A DNA stretch of 64,000 nucleotides from Acetomicrobium sp. S15 = DSM 107314 (lineage in GTDB: Bacteria > Synergistota > Synergistia > Synergistales > Thermosynergistaceae), in the NCBI RefSeq assembly GCF_016125955.1, contig NZ_JADEVE010000415.1, forward strand, positions 124,001-188,000, read 5' to 3'. Of the stretch, positions 10,147 through 18,881 are shown in pieces; the first letter of the stretch is position 1, and each line of letters begins with the position of its first letter. The position numbers and the translations under genes were made by a program. A model generated the notes under the pieces. The model saw only the letters and a program-made list of their open reading frames with translations. It was not told the origin of the DNA and did not search any database.

Positions 10147-11367
10147 GTGTCGAAGGAAATAGAGTGCGAGAACGTGTCCAAAGTTAGCATGGGACAAAAC
10201 CTTCTGGAGTATGGGTTTTTATGGGCTATATTTTTTGCCCCGTGGGGACCTGTGCCTCGATATTTCGGGTGGCTTTTGGCCTTCATCGGCCTGATCGTTA
10301 TCAAGGTTAGGGGCGAAAACCTTAATCGATTATCCTTGGCCCCTCTGGACAAGGCGCTTTTTGCGTTCTTTCTCGCCTGGTCTTTCGTTGCAACCGTTGC
10401 CTTTCAAGGGGATCCGTATCTGTTTGGAAAGGGTTTCTCGCTTCCTTTGGAATTTGCCTTCGGCGTGTGGCTCGCTTTTTTCCTGCTCCAAGAGCCCAAA
10501 ATTTTGAGGCGTTTCAGGACGACCGTTTGGGCTACCGCAATCGTCACCTTTGCTTGGACCATTCTGTGCTTTGCACTGACAGGTAATATGGAGGGCCCCT
10601 TTTCTCATCACAATACTATGGGAGCCCATGCGCTCTTCCTTCTATCGCCGACCTTGGCGTATTTTTTAGACGATGGGCTCTCTCCGCGGGAGATAACGCT
10701 GGCGTTTTTTGCCCTCTTGAGTTCGTGCGTAATGCTATTTTTAAGCTTCAGCTCGGGCGCTTGGGTTGGAGGGGCTGTGGTGCTGCTTTTTTCGTTTTTT
10801 CTTCTGCGTCGCGACGTACGCCTATGTTGGAGGCGGTTTTGTCTTTTGCTTTTATGTGGGGTGTCGTTGGTAAGCGTGTCTGTCCTGGTCGACAAAACGC
10901 TGGTGCAGCTTCTCTTTAGGGAATTGTCACAGCTTGCCTCTGCGGGCGACGTAGAAGCTTTTTCCAACAATAGATCTCTCCTGTGGCAGGCCGCATGGAA
11001 TATGACGCAAGACAGCCCTATCTTGGGGCACGGCTGGAAAAGCTTTAAAGAGCTCTTCCCTGCCTTTGCCCCTGAAGGGTGGAAAGAAGGCGTGCCTTCA
11101 GCTCCGCATAATGGTTATTTCACCCTCCTCGTGAGCGGCGGTTTTCCCCTCTTGTTATCTTACCTTGCGCTTCAATGGCGGATGATAAAAAGCGCCTATC
11201 GTGCCTTTAAAAGCGGCATGCACAGGCATCATGCTGTTGCAGCCTTAAGCCTTGTTGTGGGGCAACTCGTGTATTCCATGGGGGGGAGCCACTTCGATGC
11301 CCGTCAGACCGTGGGCTGCATCGCCTGGGCCTTTATGGGGCTTGCCCTTGCCTTAGGCAGAAAATAA
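10147..11367 (+). CDS. O-antigen ligase/polymerase family membrane protein
   Basis: The protein has 406 residues and about 10-12 membrane segments. The large periplasmic loop contains NRSLLWQAAWNM, ILGHGWKSFKELFPAFAP and PHNGYFTLLVSGGFPLLL. This H-N-x-(Y/F) pattern is typical of the WaaL/Wzy (O-antigen ligase) superfamily. Such proteins join undecaprenyl-linked glycan to lipid A-core, or polymerise repeats. The start is GTG at 10147. It stands alone between the polysaccharide locus and two tRNA genes. Ligase versus polymerase cannot be decided from sequence. Confidence 0.8.
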   Translation: MSKEIECENVSKVSMGQNLLEYGFLWAIFFAPWGPVPRYFGWLLAFIGLIVIKVRGENLNRLSLAPLDKALFAFFLAWSFVATVAFQGDPYLFGKGFSLPLEFAFGVWLAFFLLQEPKILRRFRTTVWATAIVTFAWTILCFALTGNMEGPFSHHNTMGAHALFLLSPTLAYFLDDGLSPREITLAFFALLSSCVMLFLSFSSGAWVGGAVVLLFSFFLLRRDVRLCWRRFCLLLLCGVSLVSVSVLVDKTLVQLLFRELSQLASAGDVEAFSNNRSLLWQAAWNMTQDSPILGHGWKSFKELFPAFAPEGWKEGVPSAPHNGYFTLLVSGGFPLLLSYLALQWRMIKSAYRAFKSGMHRHHAVAALSLVVGQLVYSMGGSHFDARQTVGCIAWAFMGLALALGRK

Positions 11368-11559
11368 CCCGGGTTCTACCATTTACAAAATCATGCAGGT
11401 GGTAATCCTTAGATTAAGGTTTGCCACAACCTAACCTGAGGCAAGTTAGGAACTAAGTGAGGGAATAATTGTATGATGAAGTTATTGTGAATATCCAAAA
11501 AGTTGAAGGCAAGAAGGGGATAAGGAAAGGAGTTATGGTAAATTTCAAAACCTGGGGAC

Positions 11560-11587
11560 TTGCATTGATGACCGTTTGTGTTATCAT
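11560..11587 (+). promoter_or_regulatory. Possible promoter of the tRNA pair
   Basis: TTGCAT at 11560-11565 and TATCAT at 11582-11587 are separated by 16 bp and end about 60 bp before the first tRNA. The rest of the 280-bp gap after the ligase gene shows no gene I would support; a short frame from 11536 runs into the tRNA and is probably chance. Confidence 0.35.
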
Positions 11588-11649
11588 AATGCGGCTGATG
11601 TGCGTATATACACGAAATCGGTTGCGCGCATCAGGCACTCGTCATAAGG

Positions 11650-11725
11650 GGTCCCATCGTCTAGTGGCCTAGGACACCGCCCTTTCAAGGCGGCGGCACG
11701 GGTTCGAATCCCGTTGGGACCGCCA
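11650..11725 (+). tRNA. tRNA-Glu (anticodon UUC)
   Basis: The acceptor arms GGTCCCA (11650-11656) and TGGGACC (11715-11721) pair fully. The anticodon arm CCGCC-CTTTCAA-GGCGG carries TTC, the T arm has GGTTCGAATCC, and a discriminator G and encoded CCA end the gene. The D arm has the tRNA-Glu pattern with CTAGTGGCCTAGGAC. Length is 76 nt. Confidence 0.97.
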
Positions 11726-11729
11726 CTGT

Positions 11730-11805
11730 GCCGGTGTAGCTCAATCGGCAGAGCAGCGCACTCGTAATGCGCAGGTTGGCGGTTCAAGTCCGCCCGCCGG
11801 CTCCA
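11730..11805 (+). tRNA. tRNA-Thr (anticodon CGU)
   Basis: The acceptor arms GCCGGTG and CGCCGGC pair with one G-U. The anticodon arm GCGCA-CTCGTAA-TGCGC carries CGT, the T arm has GGTTCAAGTCC, and CCA is encoded. It starts 4 nt after tRNA-Glu, so the two are one transcript. It reads ACG codons. Confidence 0.97.
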
Positions 11806-11817
11806 TAATGCGGTAAG

Positions 11818-11842
11818 GAGGCCACCATAGGTGGCCTTTTGT
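11818..11842 (+). terminator. Rho-independent terminator after the tRNA pair
   Basis: The stem GGCCACC (11820-11826) and GGTGGCC (11830-11836) surrounds the loop ATA and is followed by TTTT. It lies 13 nt downstream of the tRNA-Thr CCA end, which fits termination of the tRNA transcript. Confidence 0.85.
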
Positions 11843-11902
11843 CATGTTTGGTCATGTATACAGCAGAATACGGTAGAATGTGCTTGGAGGTGTTTCATCA
11901 AA

Positions 11903-12559
11903 TTGACAAAACCACGGCGCATCTTGTTTGCCAGACATGCCCAGACGGATTGGAACGACTTATCCCGCTATCAGGGGCGCACAGATGTCCCTTTGAACGT
12001 CGGAGGTCGTCGCCAAGCTGAGAATCTCGCCAGAAGGCTTGCCTATTGGAAGGCCGACCGAGTCTTTTCGAGCACACTGGTCCGCGCCAGGGAGACTGCC
12101 GAAATTGTTATGGAGAAGATGCCCGACCCTCCAGCTTTGGAGCTATTCGAAGACCTCGTGGAGCTCGATTTCGGCGAGTGGGAAGGCCTGTCCGTTTCTG
12201 AAGTGAGGCAGCGCTATGGGGAGCTTTACGAGCGGTGGAGAGACGACCCCGCCTCCGTCGATCCTCCCAAGGGAGAGTCCTTCGATGACATGATAAGGCG
12301 GGTGAATCGGGCCATATCTCCCATCCTGTCGTCCGACGCGGAGCGGGTGCTCGTGATCTGTCACGGCGGCACGATAAGGGCTGCCGTGGTGTCGCTGCTC
12401 GGCGCTCCTTCATCAATAGCCTGGCGCATTCGCATAGACAATTGTGCCCTCTTCGCCGTCGATATATTAGACGGCAGGCGCTCCTTGGCCTTTGCGAACG
12501 ACGCATTGCATCTCTTCGTGGGCGATGCGCAAGCGGAGCAGATCCCGCTACTTCCGTAA
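11903..12559 (+). CDS. Histidine phosphatase family protein (phosphoglycerate mutase-like)
   Basis: The catalytic RHG-type motif is FARHAQTDWN near the N-terminus. The second acidic block is LVELDFGEWEGLS and the second catalytic His lies in VLVICHGGTIRA. This is the two-histidine phosphatase fold of GpmB/CobC-like enzymes with about 218 residues, and the substrate cannot be assigned. The open frame begins at 11831, inside the terminator. A TTG at 11903 preceded by GGAGGTG (10 nt spacing) is a far better start. The sigma factor gene follows 88 bp downstream from its own promoter. Confidence 0.85.
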   Translation: MTKPRRILFARHAQTDWNDLSRYQGRTDVPLNVGGRRQAENLARRLAYWKADRVFSSTLVRARETAEIVMEKMPDPPALELFEDLVELDFGEWEGLSVSEVRQRYGELYERWRDDPASVDPPKGESFDDMIRRVNRAISPILSSDAERVLVICHGGTIRAAVVSLLGAPSSIAWRIRIDNCALFAVDILDGRRSLAFANDALHLFVGDAQAEQIPLLP

Positions 12560-12570
12560 AATGACTGAGT

Positions 12571-12598
12571 TTGTGCGCTTTCCCTGTTGTGGTATCAT
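12571..12598 (+). promoter_or_regulatory. Extended -10 promoter upstream of the sigma factor gene
   Basis: TTGTGC (12571-12576), a 16-bp spacer and TATCAT (12593-12598) with TGG directly before the -10 form a plausible housekeeping promoter. It ends 50 bp before the sigma factor ATG and is a candidate start for the long envelope gene run. Confidence 0.5.
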
Positions 12599-12647
12599 TA
12601 CGGGGTTAAAATGGAAGAATTTCCGGACTTGCGAGAGGAGCGGCATT

Positions 12648-13235
12648 ATGGCAAGAAATAGCTCCTCCCAGGGATTAGATCCGCAGGAGGAAGCAGAACT
12701 TTGGAGGCTTTGCCGGCAGGGCGACGAGGAGGCGAGGGAAGCCTTGATAGTCGCCTATCGTCCGCTCGTCTTTTGGTTGGCAAGGCGTTTTTCTTTGGAC
12801 GACGGCACCGCTAAAGATTTGCTCCAAGAGGGTATGCTCGCCCTCATTAAAGCTGTCGATGCCTATGACGTCTCGCGCGGCAATAAGTTCACCACTTATG
12901 CCTTCTATCGCATCCGCGGGCATATGATAAACTTCCTCGAGAGGAGCGAAAAAAGAGCGCCGTGTCCTGTCGATGTGGAAGGGGAAATTGCTCAGCCTGG
13001 CGAGCAGGGCGCCGTCGAGTGGCATCTCCTATTGGAAGAGGCGATGGGTGTCCTCACCCTTAAGGAAAGGGACGTCATTCAGGCCCTGGTGGTAGAGGGC
13101 AAAAGAGCTGGCGATGTGGCAAGAGATGCTGCGATAGACGTCAGTCACGTATATCGCATACGACGCAAAGCGCTGGCCAGGTTGAGGACAGCTTTGGGTT
13201 TGTCCGCGCCACCGGGCGGGCAAAAGCGGGGATAA
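12648..13235 (+). CDS. Sigma-70 family RNA polymerase sigma factor
   Basis: The protein has 195 residues from the ATG at 12648 (AGAGGAG 8 nt upstream). Region 2 is clear: LVFWLARRFSLDDGTAKDLL, EGMLALIKAVDAYDVSRG and NKFTTYAFYRIRGHMINFLE. Region 3 appears absent or very short. The C-terminal part (about 130-185) resembles region 4 with LTLKERDVIQALVVEG and an HTH ending YRIRRKALARLRTAL. It is smaller than SigA and its region 4 is divergent, so it is an alternative factor. The next gene encodes a single-pass membrane protein and then bamA follows, suggesting a link to envelope functions. That link is inference. Confidence 0.85.
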   Translation: MARNSSSQGLDPQEEAELWRLCRQGDEEAREALIVAYRPLVFWLARRFSLDDGTAKDLLQEGMLALIKAVDAYDVSRGNKFTTYAFYRIRGHMINFLERSEKRAPCPVDVEGEIAQPGEQGAVEWHLLLEEAMGVLTLKERDVIQALVVEGKRAGDVARDAAIDVSHVYRIRRKALARLRTALGLSAPPGGQKRG

Positions 13236-13279
13236 AAGCAAGAGAGGCATATTAATCGGTAAGCGGGGCGGGGGTAATC

Positions 13280-13909
13280 GTGGAAGGGCGCTTAAAGCGG
13301 ATAGAACGGTGGGTAGAGCGGTGCATAGCTGCCTGGCGTGCCGGCAAGCCGGAGGCGGCTATGGCGGAGCTCGCGTGCGCTAAGGCAGAGCTCGACATGG
13401 CCGGCGAAGAGATGTGGCGCTTTTGCGCCTCGAAAGGTCACCACAGGAAGACTATTTCGCCATGGCGGCTCCTTCGACCGGCGGGAGTCCTCCTCGGCGT
13501 GGTTATCGTTTTAGCCACGGCTCTTCCGCTCTCCAACCTTCCACTTTCCAAAGATCAGGGAGGGCGCATCCAGCGCCTTGGCTTCGATGCTCCCGACCTT
13601 CGCTTGGAATTCGTGACCGAGGATGAAGGCAGGCTGTTAAACCTCCTCAGGGAGAGCCTTACTTCGACAAGAGAAGAGCAATTTGCCGATTTTCAAGTAT
13701 CCGGATCTACTCTATCTCGGGACAAAAAGGCAGAAATGATGATGCCTTCGAGACCGGAAGCGTCATCGCGATCTGCCTCCGGTAACGGCGAGGCTCCCCT
13801 TTCTGCCGAAGCGTCCTCTGTGCCTTTAGAGGAGTTTCTCACCCTCGTGCAGATCGGTGAACGGGCACTGAGGGGTGAGGACTCGCCCATTATCTTTGAA
13901 AAACCTTGA
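13280..13909 (+). CDS. Single-pass membrane protein, unrecognised (anti-sigma-like topology)
   Basis: I do not recognise a family for these 209 residues. The first about 68 residues are charged, helical and presumably cytoplasmic. They are followed by one hydrophobic segment, AGVLLGVVIVLATALPL, and about 120 polar residues that would be periplasmic. The start is GTG at 13280. The gene directly follows a sigma factor gene (44 bp) and precedes bamA (23 bp). Cytoplasmic domain, single helix and periplasmic tail next to a sigma factor is the layout of membrane anti-sigma factors. No zinc-binding ZAS motif is visible, so this is a topology-based suggestion only. Confidence 0.6.
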   Translation: MEGRLKRIERWVERCIAAWRAGKPEAAMAELACAKAELDMAGEEMWRFCASKGHHRKTISPWRLLRPAGVLLGVVIVLATALPLSNLPLSKDQGGRIQRLGFDAPDLRLEFVTEDEGRLLNLLRESLTSTREEQFADFQVSGSTLSRDKKAEMMMPSRPEASSRSASGNGEAPLSAEASSVPLEEFLTLVQIGERALRGEDSPIIFEKP

Positions 13910-13932
13910 TCCTTCGGGAGAGTGATTGAGCG

Positions 13933-15744
13933 GTGAGGCACTTCGTTGTTATGATAGTTTTAGCGGTATTTTTGACCGTAGCAATTTGCGGAAGCTCAGC
14001 GGCGCAGCAGCCTGTGGTTGTAGAGCTTGCCGCGGAGGGAAACAAAGAGATAGCCTCGCAGTACGTCCTCGGTGTTGTCGGGACCAAGGTGGGGGATCGA
14101 TTGAGCAGGGAGCAGATCGACAGGGACATAGAGGCTATCTACAACTTGGGTTTTTTTTCATACGTAGATGTCAGGTTGGAGACCAGGCCCGACGGCGTGA
14201 AGGTCGTCTATGTGGTGCAGGAAAATCCTCCGGTGAAGGAGATCAGGTTTGAGGGCAATTCGATATACAGCGACGAAGAGCTGATGAAAGAGGTCTTCAC
14301 CGTCCCTGGAAGCATCTTCAATCGCGTCTTCTTCCGGCACGACTTGGAGCGCATTCAGAATAAATACAGGGAAGCTGGCTATGTCCTCGTGAGGATGCAG
14401 GATGTGCGCTTTGAAAACGGGATCGTCGAAGTGCAGATAGTGGAGCCCCGTGTGGGAGAGATCATAATACAGGGCAACACGAGGACCAAAACCAATGTGA
14501 TCCGCAGGGAGATACCGATAAAGGAAGGCGATGTCTTCAACGCCACGTATATGCGCCACTCCCTCAACAAGCTCCAGAGGCTCGGGTATTTCGAAGACGT
14601 AAGTGTGGGTTTTGAGCCCACCGATAAGCCAGAAGTGATGAATATAGTCATAACCGTTACAGAGCAGAGAACAGGCCGCATAGGCGTCTCTATGGGCCAC
14701 GGCTCGAGTAGCGGCTGGAGCGGCGGTCTTGTGTATGAAGACACAAACTGGCAGGGAAAAGGACACAAGGCTACCGTGGGCTTCGAGACGGGCGACCGCG
14801 AACAATATTGGATCTCCTACGAGGAGCCTTTTATGGACGAGCAGTATTATTCTTGGAAAGTCGGCGTTTACAAACATCAGTGGGAAGATATCAACTATGT
14901 CGACGACAGAGGCGACACGATCTTCGAATACGATGAGGACAGGACCGGCTATTACATCGGCGCCGGCAGAAAGTTCAAGCACGACCCCCGCATGAACTGG
15001 TATGTGACGCTCGATTGGCACGACTCTTCGGTAGACCCCACCTGGTGGCACTCCGAAGGGCCCGTAGACTATGAGGCTGTCAGGAACCTTTTGAGCAGCG
15101 GTAAGACTTTTTCCGTCTTGGGGACGGTTCAAAGGACAAACACGGACAGGTATCTGAGCTATCCCAAAGGCGACGTGGAAATTCTCAACATACAGCAGGC
15201 CATGAGCATAATGGGAAGCGACTGGGACTATACCAAATACTGGATAGAGGGGCGATATTATACACCACTTACCTTTCTGCAGGATATGTTCGGGGCGGAG
15301 CTCGGCACGAAGGATAACCCGGCGATACTGGCAGCTCGTGTGAGGGCTGGCTTTTCAAGCGGCACCCTTCCCTGGGCCGACCAGTATTTCTTGGGCGGGA
15401 ACAAAGACCTGCGCGGCTACGAGGAAGATCAGTTCGAGGGGAGCGAGATGTTTCTGGCGAACGTGGAACTCAGAATCCCCATACAGGAGGCCGTTGGCTT
15501 CGTCATCTTCTACGATGTGGGCAACGCCTGGGGAGGCGTAAAATGGAAGCCGGAGAGCTATCAGGATGGAGTCCTAGTCCCTCCCCATATCGAAAGAGAC
15601 AGCAGCAGTTTCAGCCTTTCTGACCTGCACGATGCTTGGGGCTTCGGTGTGCGCGTCAAAACTCCTTTGGGCAACATCCGCCTTGACGTCGCAGAGGGCG
15701 ATTACGAGACCTTTACCCACTTCGGCTTCGGCGAGCTCTTCTGA
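13933..15744 (+). CDS. bamA: Outer membrane assembly factor BamA (Omp85 family)
   Basis: A signal peptide (about residues 1-24, cleavage after SSAA) precedes about three POTRA repeats, seen as repeats ending VYVVQENPPVKEIRFEGN, VEPRVGEIIIQGNTRT and VTVTEQ-like strands. A 16-strand-type Omp85 barrel follows from about residue 245. The loop-6 motif appears as GGNKDLRGYEEDQF and the protein ends in Phe, the usual outer-membrane C-terminal residue. At 603 residues with three POTRAs it is shorter than E. coli BamA, which has five. BamA inserts beta-barrel proteins into the outer membrane. The start is GTG at 13933. Confidence 0.93.
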   Translation: MRHFVVMIVLAVFLTVAICGSSAAQQPVVVELAAEGNKEIASQYVLGVVGTKVGDRLSREQIDRDIEAIYNLGFFSYVDVRLETRPDGVKVVYVVQENPPVKEIRFEGNSIYSDEELMKEVFTVPGSIFNRVFFRHDLERIQNKYREAGYVLVRMQDVRFENGIVEVQIVEPRVGEIIIQGNTRTKTNVIRREIPIKEGDVFNATYMRHSLNKLQRLGYFEDVSVGFEPTDKPEVMNIVITVTEQRTGRIGVSMGHGSSSGWSGGLVYEDTNWQGKGHKATVGFETGDREQYWISYEEPFMDEQYYSWKVGVYKHQWEDINYVDDRGDTIFEYDEDRTGYYIGAGRKFKHDPRMNWYVTLDWHDSSVDPTWWHSEGPVDYEAVRNLLSSGKTFSVLGTVQRTNTDRYLSYPKGDVEILNIQQAMSIMGSDWDYTKYWIEGRYYTPLTFLQDMFGAELGTKDNPAILAARVRAGFSSGTLPWADQYFLGGNKDLRGYEEDQFEGSEMFLANVELRIPIQEAVGFVIFYDVGNAWGGVKWKPESYQDGVLVPPHIERDSSSFSLSDLHDAWGFGVRVKTPLGNIRLDVAEGDYETFTHFGFGELF

Positions 15745-15749
15745 ATGAG

Positions 15750-16982
15750 ATGCCGTATCGGAGATGCGCTGCCCTGTTGATCCTTTGCTTTTTTTTGGGC
15801 AAGGCAGAGGCCGCTTGTGAGCCCGTAGCGGTGGTTGGTCCGCCCGAGTGGTTGGCCAGTGCTGCTAAAGAAGCTCTTTCCGCCGTCTGGCGTGAGATGT
15901 CGCCTCGTTATTCCGAAGAGCAAAAGGTCAGGATGCTCTCCCTCGTGGCAGGGAGGCTTTTCGAAGGGTATGAGGCTTCCTCCGTCGAGGTTCAAGCGGG
16001 GGGGGTGCTCCTTTTCCTCACCCCCAGGGCGGCGTCCGATTGGCGGGTGCGCATCGTCCCGCCGCAGATGTCGCAAAGCCTTTCTCCCTGGTTTGAGGGA
16101 GACATAAAGGGGGTTGATTCCTCCATCTTAACTCTCCTCGAAGGCGTGCCCGTGGAAGCTTTGAGATGGGGCGATAGGGCCCTCCACGGGGAAGTGGCGC
16201 GCCTCTTGGGAGAGCGCCTTCCGGGATGGGAGCCGCACCTCTTGGTCAAGGCCGAAGAGAAGGCGGTGACCTTGGAAGTCTCCTTCTCTCCCCGCCCCCC
16301 GCTGGTCTTATTCGTGGAGCCGCGTATATTTTCTCGTTCCCTCCCCGTGTTTTTGATCTCAAACGTGAGGGAGGACGTCATCGAGACGCTCTCTCCTATC
16401 GTGGGGATGCCGCTGGAGTGGGTCTCCCTCCACGCCGCGGAGGTGGAGTCTTGGGCCAAGGAGACGCTCGAGGGGGAGAGAATCATCTCAGAGGCGCGGG
16501 GCGTCGCCGACGTGCGCTTTAAGCCGGAGCGCCTGAGCCGGCTCGAGGCGGATGTTGAAAGTAGCCGATATACGGCCTGGGTTTGGGCCGCCGCTTATGC
16601 CGGCACCGACGATCGTTATCCCGAAATCGGCCTTCACTTGGGGCGCAAGGCGCAACCCCTTTCCGGTTGGGATGTCGAACTATACGGCGAGTGGGTGCTT
16701 GAAGTTAACGATGCCGACCTCGAGAGTCGCTGGGGGCTGCGCTGGTCTCCATGGCTCAGGATATGGCTGGGCTACGAGGTGGCCTATCCGGGCGAAAAAG
16801 GGTGGGCGCGGTTATGGCTCGAGGGCGGCGTTAAAAGGCCCTATTTTTGGTGGCGTCGCAATGACGACGGTCAAGATAATTGGGGGTTAGGATATCGTAT
16901 CACCGAGCATATAGCAATAGAGCTTCATTATGACGAAAGAGATAACGATTCCCTGAGCCTTAGGGCGTTGGGAAATCTGTAG
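15750..16982 (+). CDS. Secreted envelope protein with predicted C-terminal beta-strands, unrecognised
   Basis: I cannot name a family. A signal peptide (LILCFFLGKAEAA) is followed by about 270 mixed residues. The last about 135 residues consist of alternating aromatic strands, for example TAWVWAAAYAG, WDVELYGEWVLEV, LRIWLGYEVAYPG and ARLWLEGGV. That pattern fits a small outer-membrane beta-barrel. The gene begins 5 bp after the bamA stop and ends 11 bp before lpxD. In many diderms the periplasmic chaperone gene skp occupies this place, but the protein does not look like Skp (no long coiled coil, twice the length). A role in outer-membrane biogenesis is suggested by position only. Confidence 0.65.
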   Translation: MPYRRCAALLILCFFLGKAEAACEPVAVVGPPEWLASAAKEALSAVWREMSPRYSEEQKVRMLSLVAGRLFEGYEASSVEVQAGGVLLFLTPRAASDWRVRIVPPQMSQSLSPWFEGDIKGVDSSILTLLEGVPVEALRWGDRALHGEVARLLGERLPGWEPHLLVKAEEKAVTLEVSFSPRPPLVLFVEPRIFSRSLPVFLISNVREDVIETLSPIVGMPLEWVSLHAAEVESWAKETLEGERIISEARGVADVRFKPERLSRLEADVESSRYTAWVWAAAYAGTDDRYPEIGLHLGRKAQPLSGWDVELYGEWVLEVNDADLESRWGLRWSPWLRIWLGYEVAYPGEKGWARLWLEGGVKRPYFWWRRNDDGQDNWGLGYRITEHIAIELHYDERDNDSLSLRALGNL

Positions 16983-16993
16983 GTGAGGCACCA

Positions 16994-18052
16994 ATGACAC
17001 TAATGAGCGATGAAGCAGTTTTTTCGCTGGAAGATATAGCTAAAGAAGTGGGCGGCTCTGTCAGGGGCAACCCAAGGCGGCTCGTTTCGGGCGTGACGTC
17101 TCCGTGGAGCGCCGACGCGAGCCGTATAACTCCAGTTTGGGAGAAGAAAGTGCTCGAGGGGCTTCCTGAAGACGTGCCGCTTTTGGCGCCTCCCGGATGG
17201 ATAGAACCTGGCCGAGACGGGGTAGAGGTCCAAAACCCGAGGGGTGCCCTGGCGAAGCTGCTTACCCTCTTCTGTAAACCGAGGAGCTTTCCGCCGGGCA
17301 TTCATCCCTCTGCGGTCGTTCATCCCGAAGCCTCGGTAGACCCTTATGTCCATATCGGGCCGCTCTGCGTAGTGGAATCCGGCGCGCATTTGTCTTCCGG
17401 TGCGGTCCTGGAGGCCCACGTCTTCGTGGGTGAAAACGTCAAAGTAGGAGAGGGAACGCGCATAGAGCCCATGGTCGTGATATATCGCGACACCGTAATA
17501 GGCAGGCGCTGCCTGATTCACGGCGGCAGCGTTATAGGGTGTGATGGGTTCGGATTTGAGAGCTTGAGCGAGGGCGGCCTCGCGAAGATCCCGCAGATCG
17601 GCAGGGTGGTCGTGGAGGACGATGTGGAGATAGGAGCTGCCGTCACCATAGACAGGGCTACGATGGGTGAGACGCTGATAGGCGCCGGCACAAAAATAGA
17701 CGACCACGTGCACGTAGGGCACAACGCCAGGATCGGGCGCAACTGCGTGCTGGTGGCCATGACAGGGATCGGAGGCAGCGCCCATCTCGAAGACGGGGTA
17801 GTTATGGCAGCTCAAAGCGGCGTGAGGGATCATGCGCGCATCGGAAGGGATGCCAAAGTGGCTGCCAGGGCAGGCGTGACCAAAGATATTCCTCCCGGGA
17901 AGATCGTCTCTGGCTTCCCTGCCCGCGACCACAGAGAAGAGCTGAAAGTTCAGGCCATCCTTCACCGTTTGCCGGACCTCGTGAGCCTGCTCGACGATCT
18001 TAAAAAACGGGTCGATAAATTGTCGGAACAGGTGAAGGGCAATGACTCGTAG
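16994..18052 (+). CDS. lpxD: UDP-3-O-acylglucosamine N-acyltransferase
   Basis: LpxD adds the second hydroxyacyl chain (N-linked) in lipid A synthesis, using acyl-ACP. The N-terminal uridine-binding domain (1-95) is followed by a left-handed beta-helix of hexapeptide repeats (IHPSAVVHPEASVDP onwards). The catalytic His lies in KIDDHVHVGHNARIG, and the C-terminus has KDIPPGKIVSGFPARDHREE. It has 352 residues, the normal length. The ATG at 16994 follows AGGTGAGG. The end overlaps lpxC by 11 bp. Confidence 0.95.
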   Translation: MTLMSDEAVFSLEDIAKEVGGSVRGNPRRLVSGVTSPWSADASRITPVWEKKVLEGLPEDVPLLAPPGWIEPGRDGVEVQNPRGALAKLLTLFCKPRSFPPGIHPSAVVHPEASVDPYVHIGPLCVVESGAHLSSGAVLEAHVFVGENVKVGEGTRIEPMVVIYRDTVIGRRCLIHGGSVIGCDGFGFESLSEGGLAKIPQIGRVVVEDDVEIGAAVTIDRATMGETLIGAGTKIDDHVHVGHNARIGRNCVLVAMTGIGGSAHLEDGVVMAAQSGVRDHARIGRDAKVAARAGVTKDIPPGKIVSGFPARDHREELKVQAILHRLPDLVSLLDDLKKRVDKLSEQVKGNDS

Positions 18053-18881
18053 GGGTTTATCCCGCCCCGCAGAACTTTCCGGAGTTGGCCTGCACACGGG
18101 ACGATTCTCCCGGTTGCGCCTCCTCCCTGCGGGCAAAAAAGGGCTTTGCTTTACCTTCGGAGACGAGAGCTTCCCCTTGGCGCAGGCGAAAGGTGAAAGC
18201 TCTGGCAGAGGGACAGACCTTCGCTTTCCCGGCGGTAAGGTCCTTCGCACGGCGGAACACCTGATGGCCGCCGTTTTCGGCATGGCCTTGGATGACCTCG
18301 AGATAGCCGTGGATGGAGAAGAGGTGCCGGCTGCGGACGGCAGTGCCCTCCCCTTCGTGGAGGCGATAGAATCCGCAGGCATAGTCGAAAGCGACGAGAT
18401 CAGCGAGGCCTTTGCGATCTCCTTCCCTATAGGTGTGGATGATCCGCCTAAAGAGCGGTCGATCTGTGTCCTGCCGGGTGCAGCGCTGTTTTTGACCTAT
18501 ATCATCTCTTTCAACCATCCATCGGTGGGCGCGCAATACCTATCACTTGAGATCGACCCCGAGCGTTTCAAGCGCGAGATAGCGCCTGCGCGCACCTTCG
18601 CCTTCCTCGACGAAGTCGAGGGCTTGCGAAGGAGTGGTTTGGCCCGCGGCGGCTCGCTCGAAAACGCCGTAGTGATAGGTGATGATGGCATATTGAACAG
18701 AGGCGGCCTGCGCTTCCCCGACGAGTTCGTCCGCCACAAACTCCTCGACCTTTTGGGAGATTTGGCCACATTGGGGTGCCGCCTCGCAGGTCATGTGGTG
18801 GCATGCCGTGCTGGTCATGACCTTCATCTCGCCCTTGCAGACAGGATAGACCGAATCCGCCCGAGGGGGGATCTAACGTGA
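18042..18881 (+). CDS. lpxC: UDP-3-O-acyl-N-acetylglucosamine deacetylase
   Basis: This zinc amidase catalyses the committed step of lipid A synthesis. The first zinc His and catalytic Glu are in LRTAEHLMAA. The other two zinc ligands are in FPDEFVRHKLLDLLGDL (His and Asp). IAPARTFAFLDEVE and GSLENAVVIGDDGILN are further family blocks. At 279 residues it is slightly shorter than E. coli LpxC. It overlaps lpxD upstream and shares a GTGA stop/start with fabZ. Confidence 0.95.
   Translation: MTRRGLSRPAELSGVGLHTGRFSRLRLLPAGKKGLCFTFGDESFPLAQAKGESSGRGTDLRFPGGKVLRTAEHLMAAVFGMALDDLEIAVDGEEVPAADGSALPFVEAIESAGIVESDEISEAFAISFPIGVDDPPKERSICVLPGAALFLTYIISFNHPSVGAQYLSLEIDPERFKREIAPARTFAFLDEVEGLRRSGLARGGSLENAVVIGDDGILNRGGLRFPDEFVRHKLLDLLGDLATLGCRLAGHVVACRAGHDLHLALADRIDRIRPRGDLT

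Noticed and set aside
11536..11672. Small hydrophobic ORF before the tRNA genes
   Set aside because: It has a ribosome site but runs into tRNA-Glu and shows no similarity; probably chance.
14158..15132. A 324-codon minus-strand frame opposite bamA
   Set aside because: Antisense shadow of a certain gene; no signal peptide, domain or start context.
17000..18382. A 460-codon open frame on the minus strand opposite lpxD and lpxC
   Set aside because: It lies wholly over two certain genes, its translation is rich in His/Arg/Pro without any motif, and it has no ribosome site; it is a GC-rich shadow.
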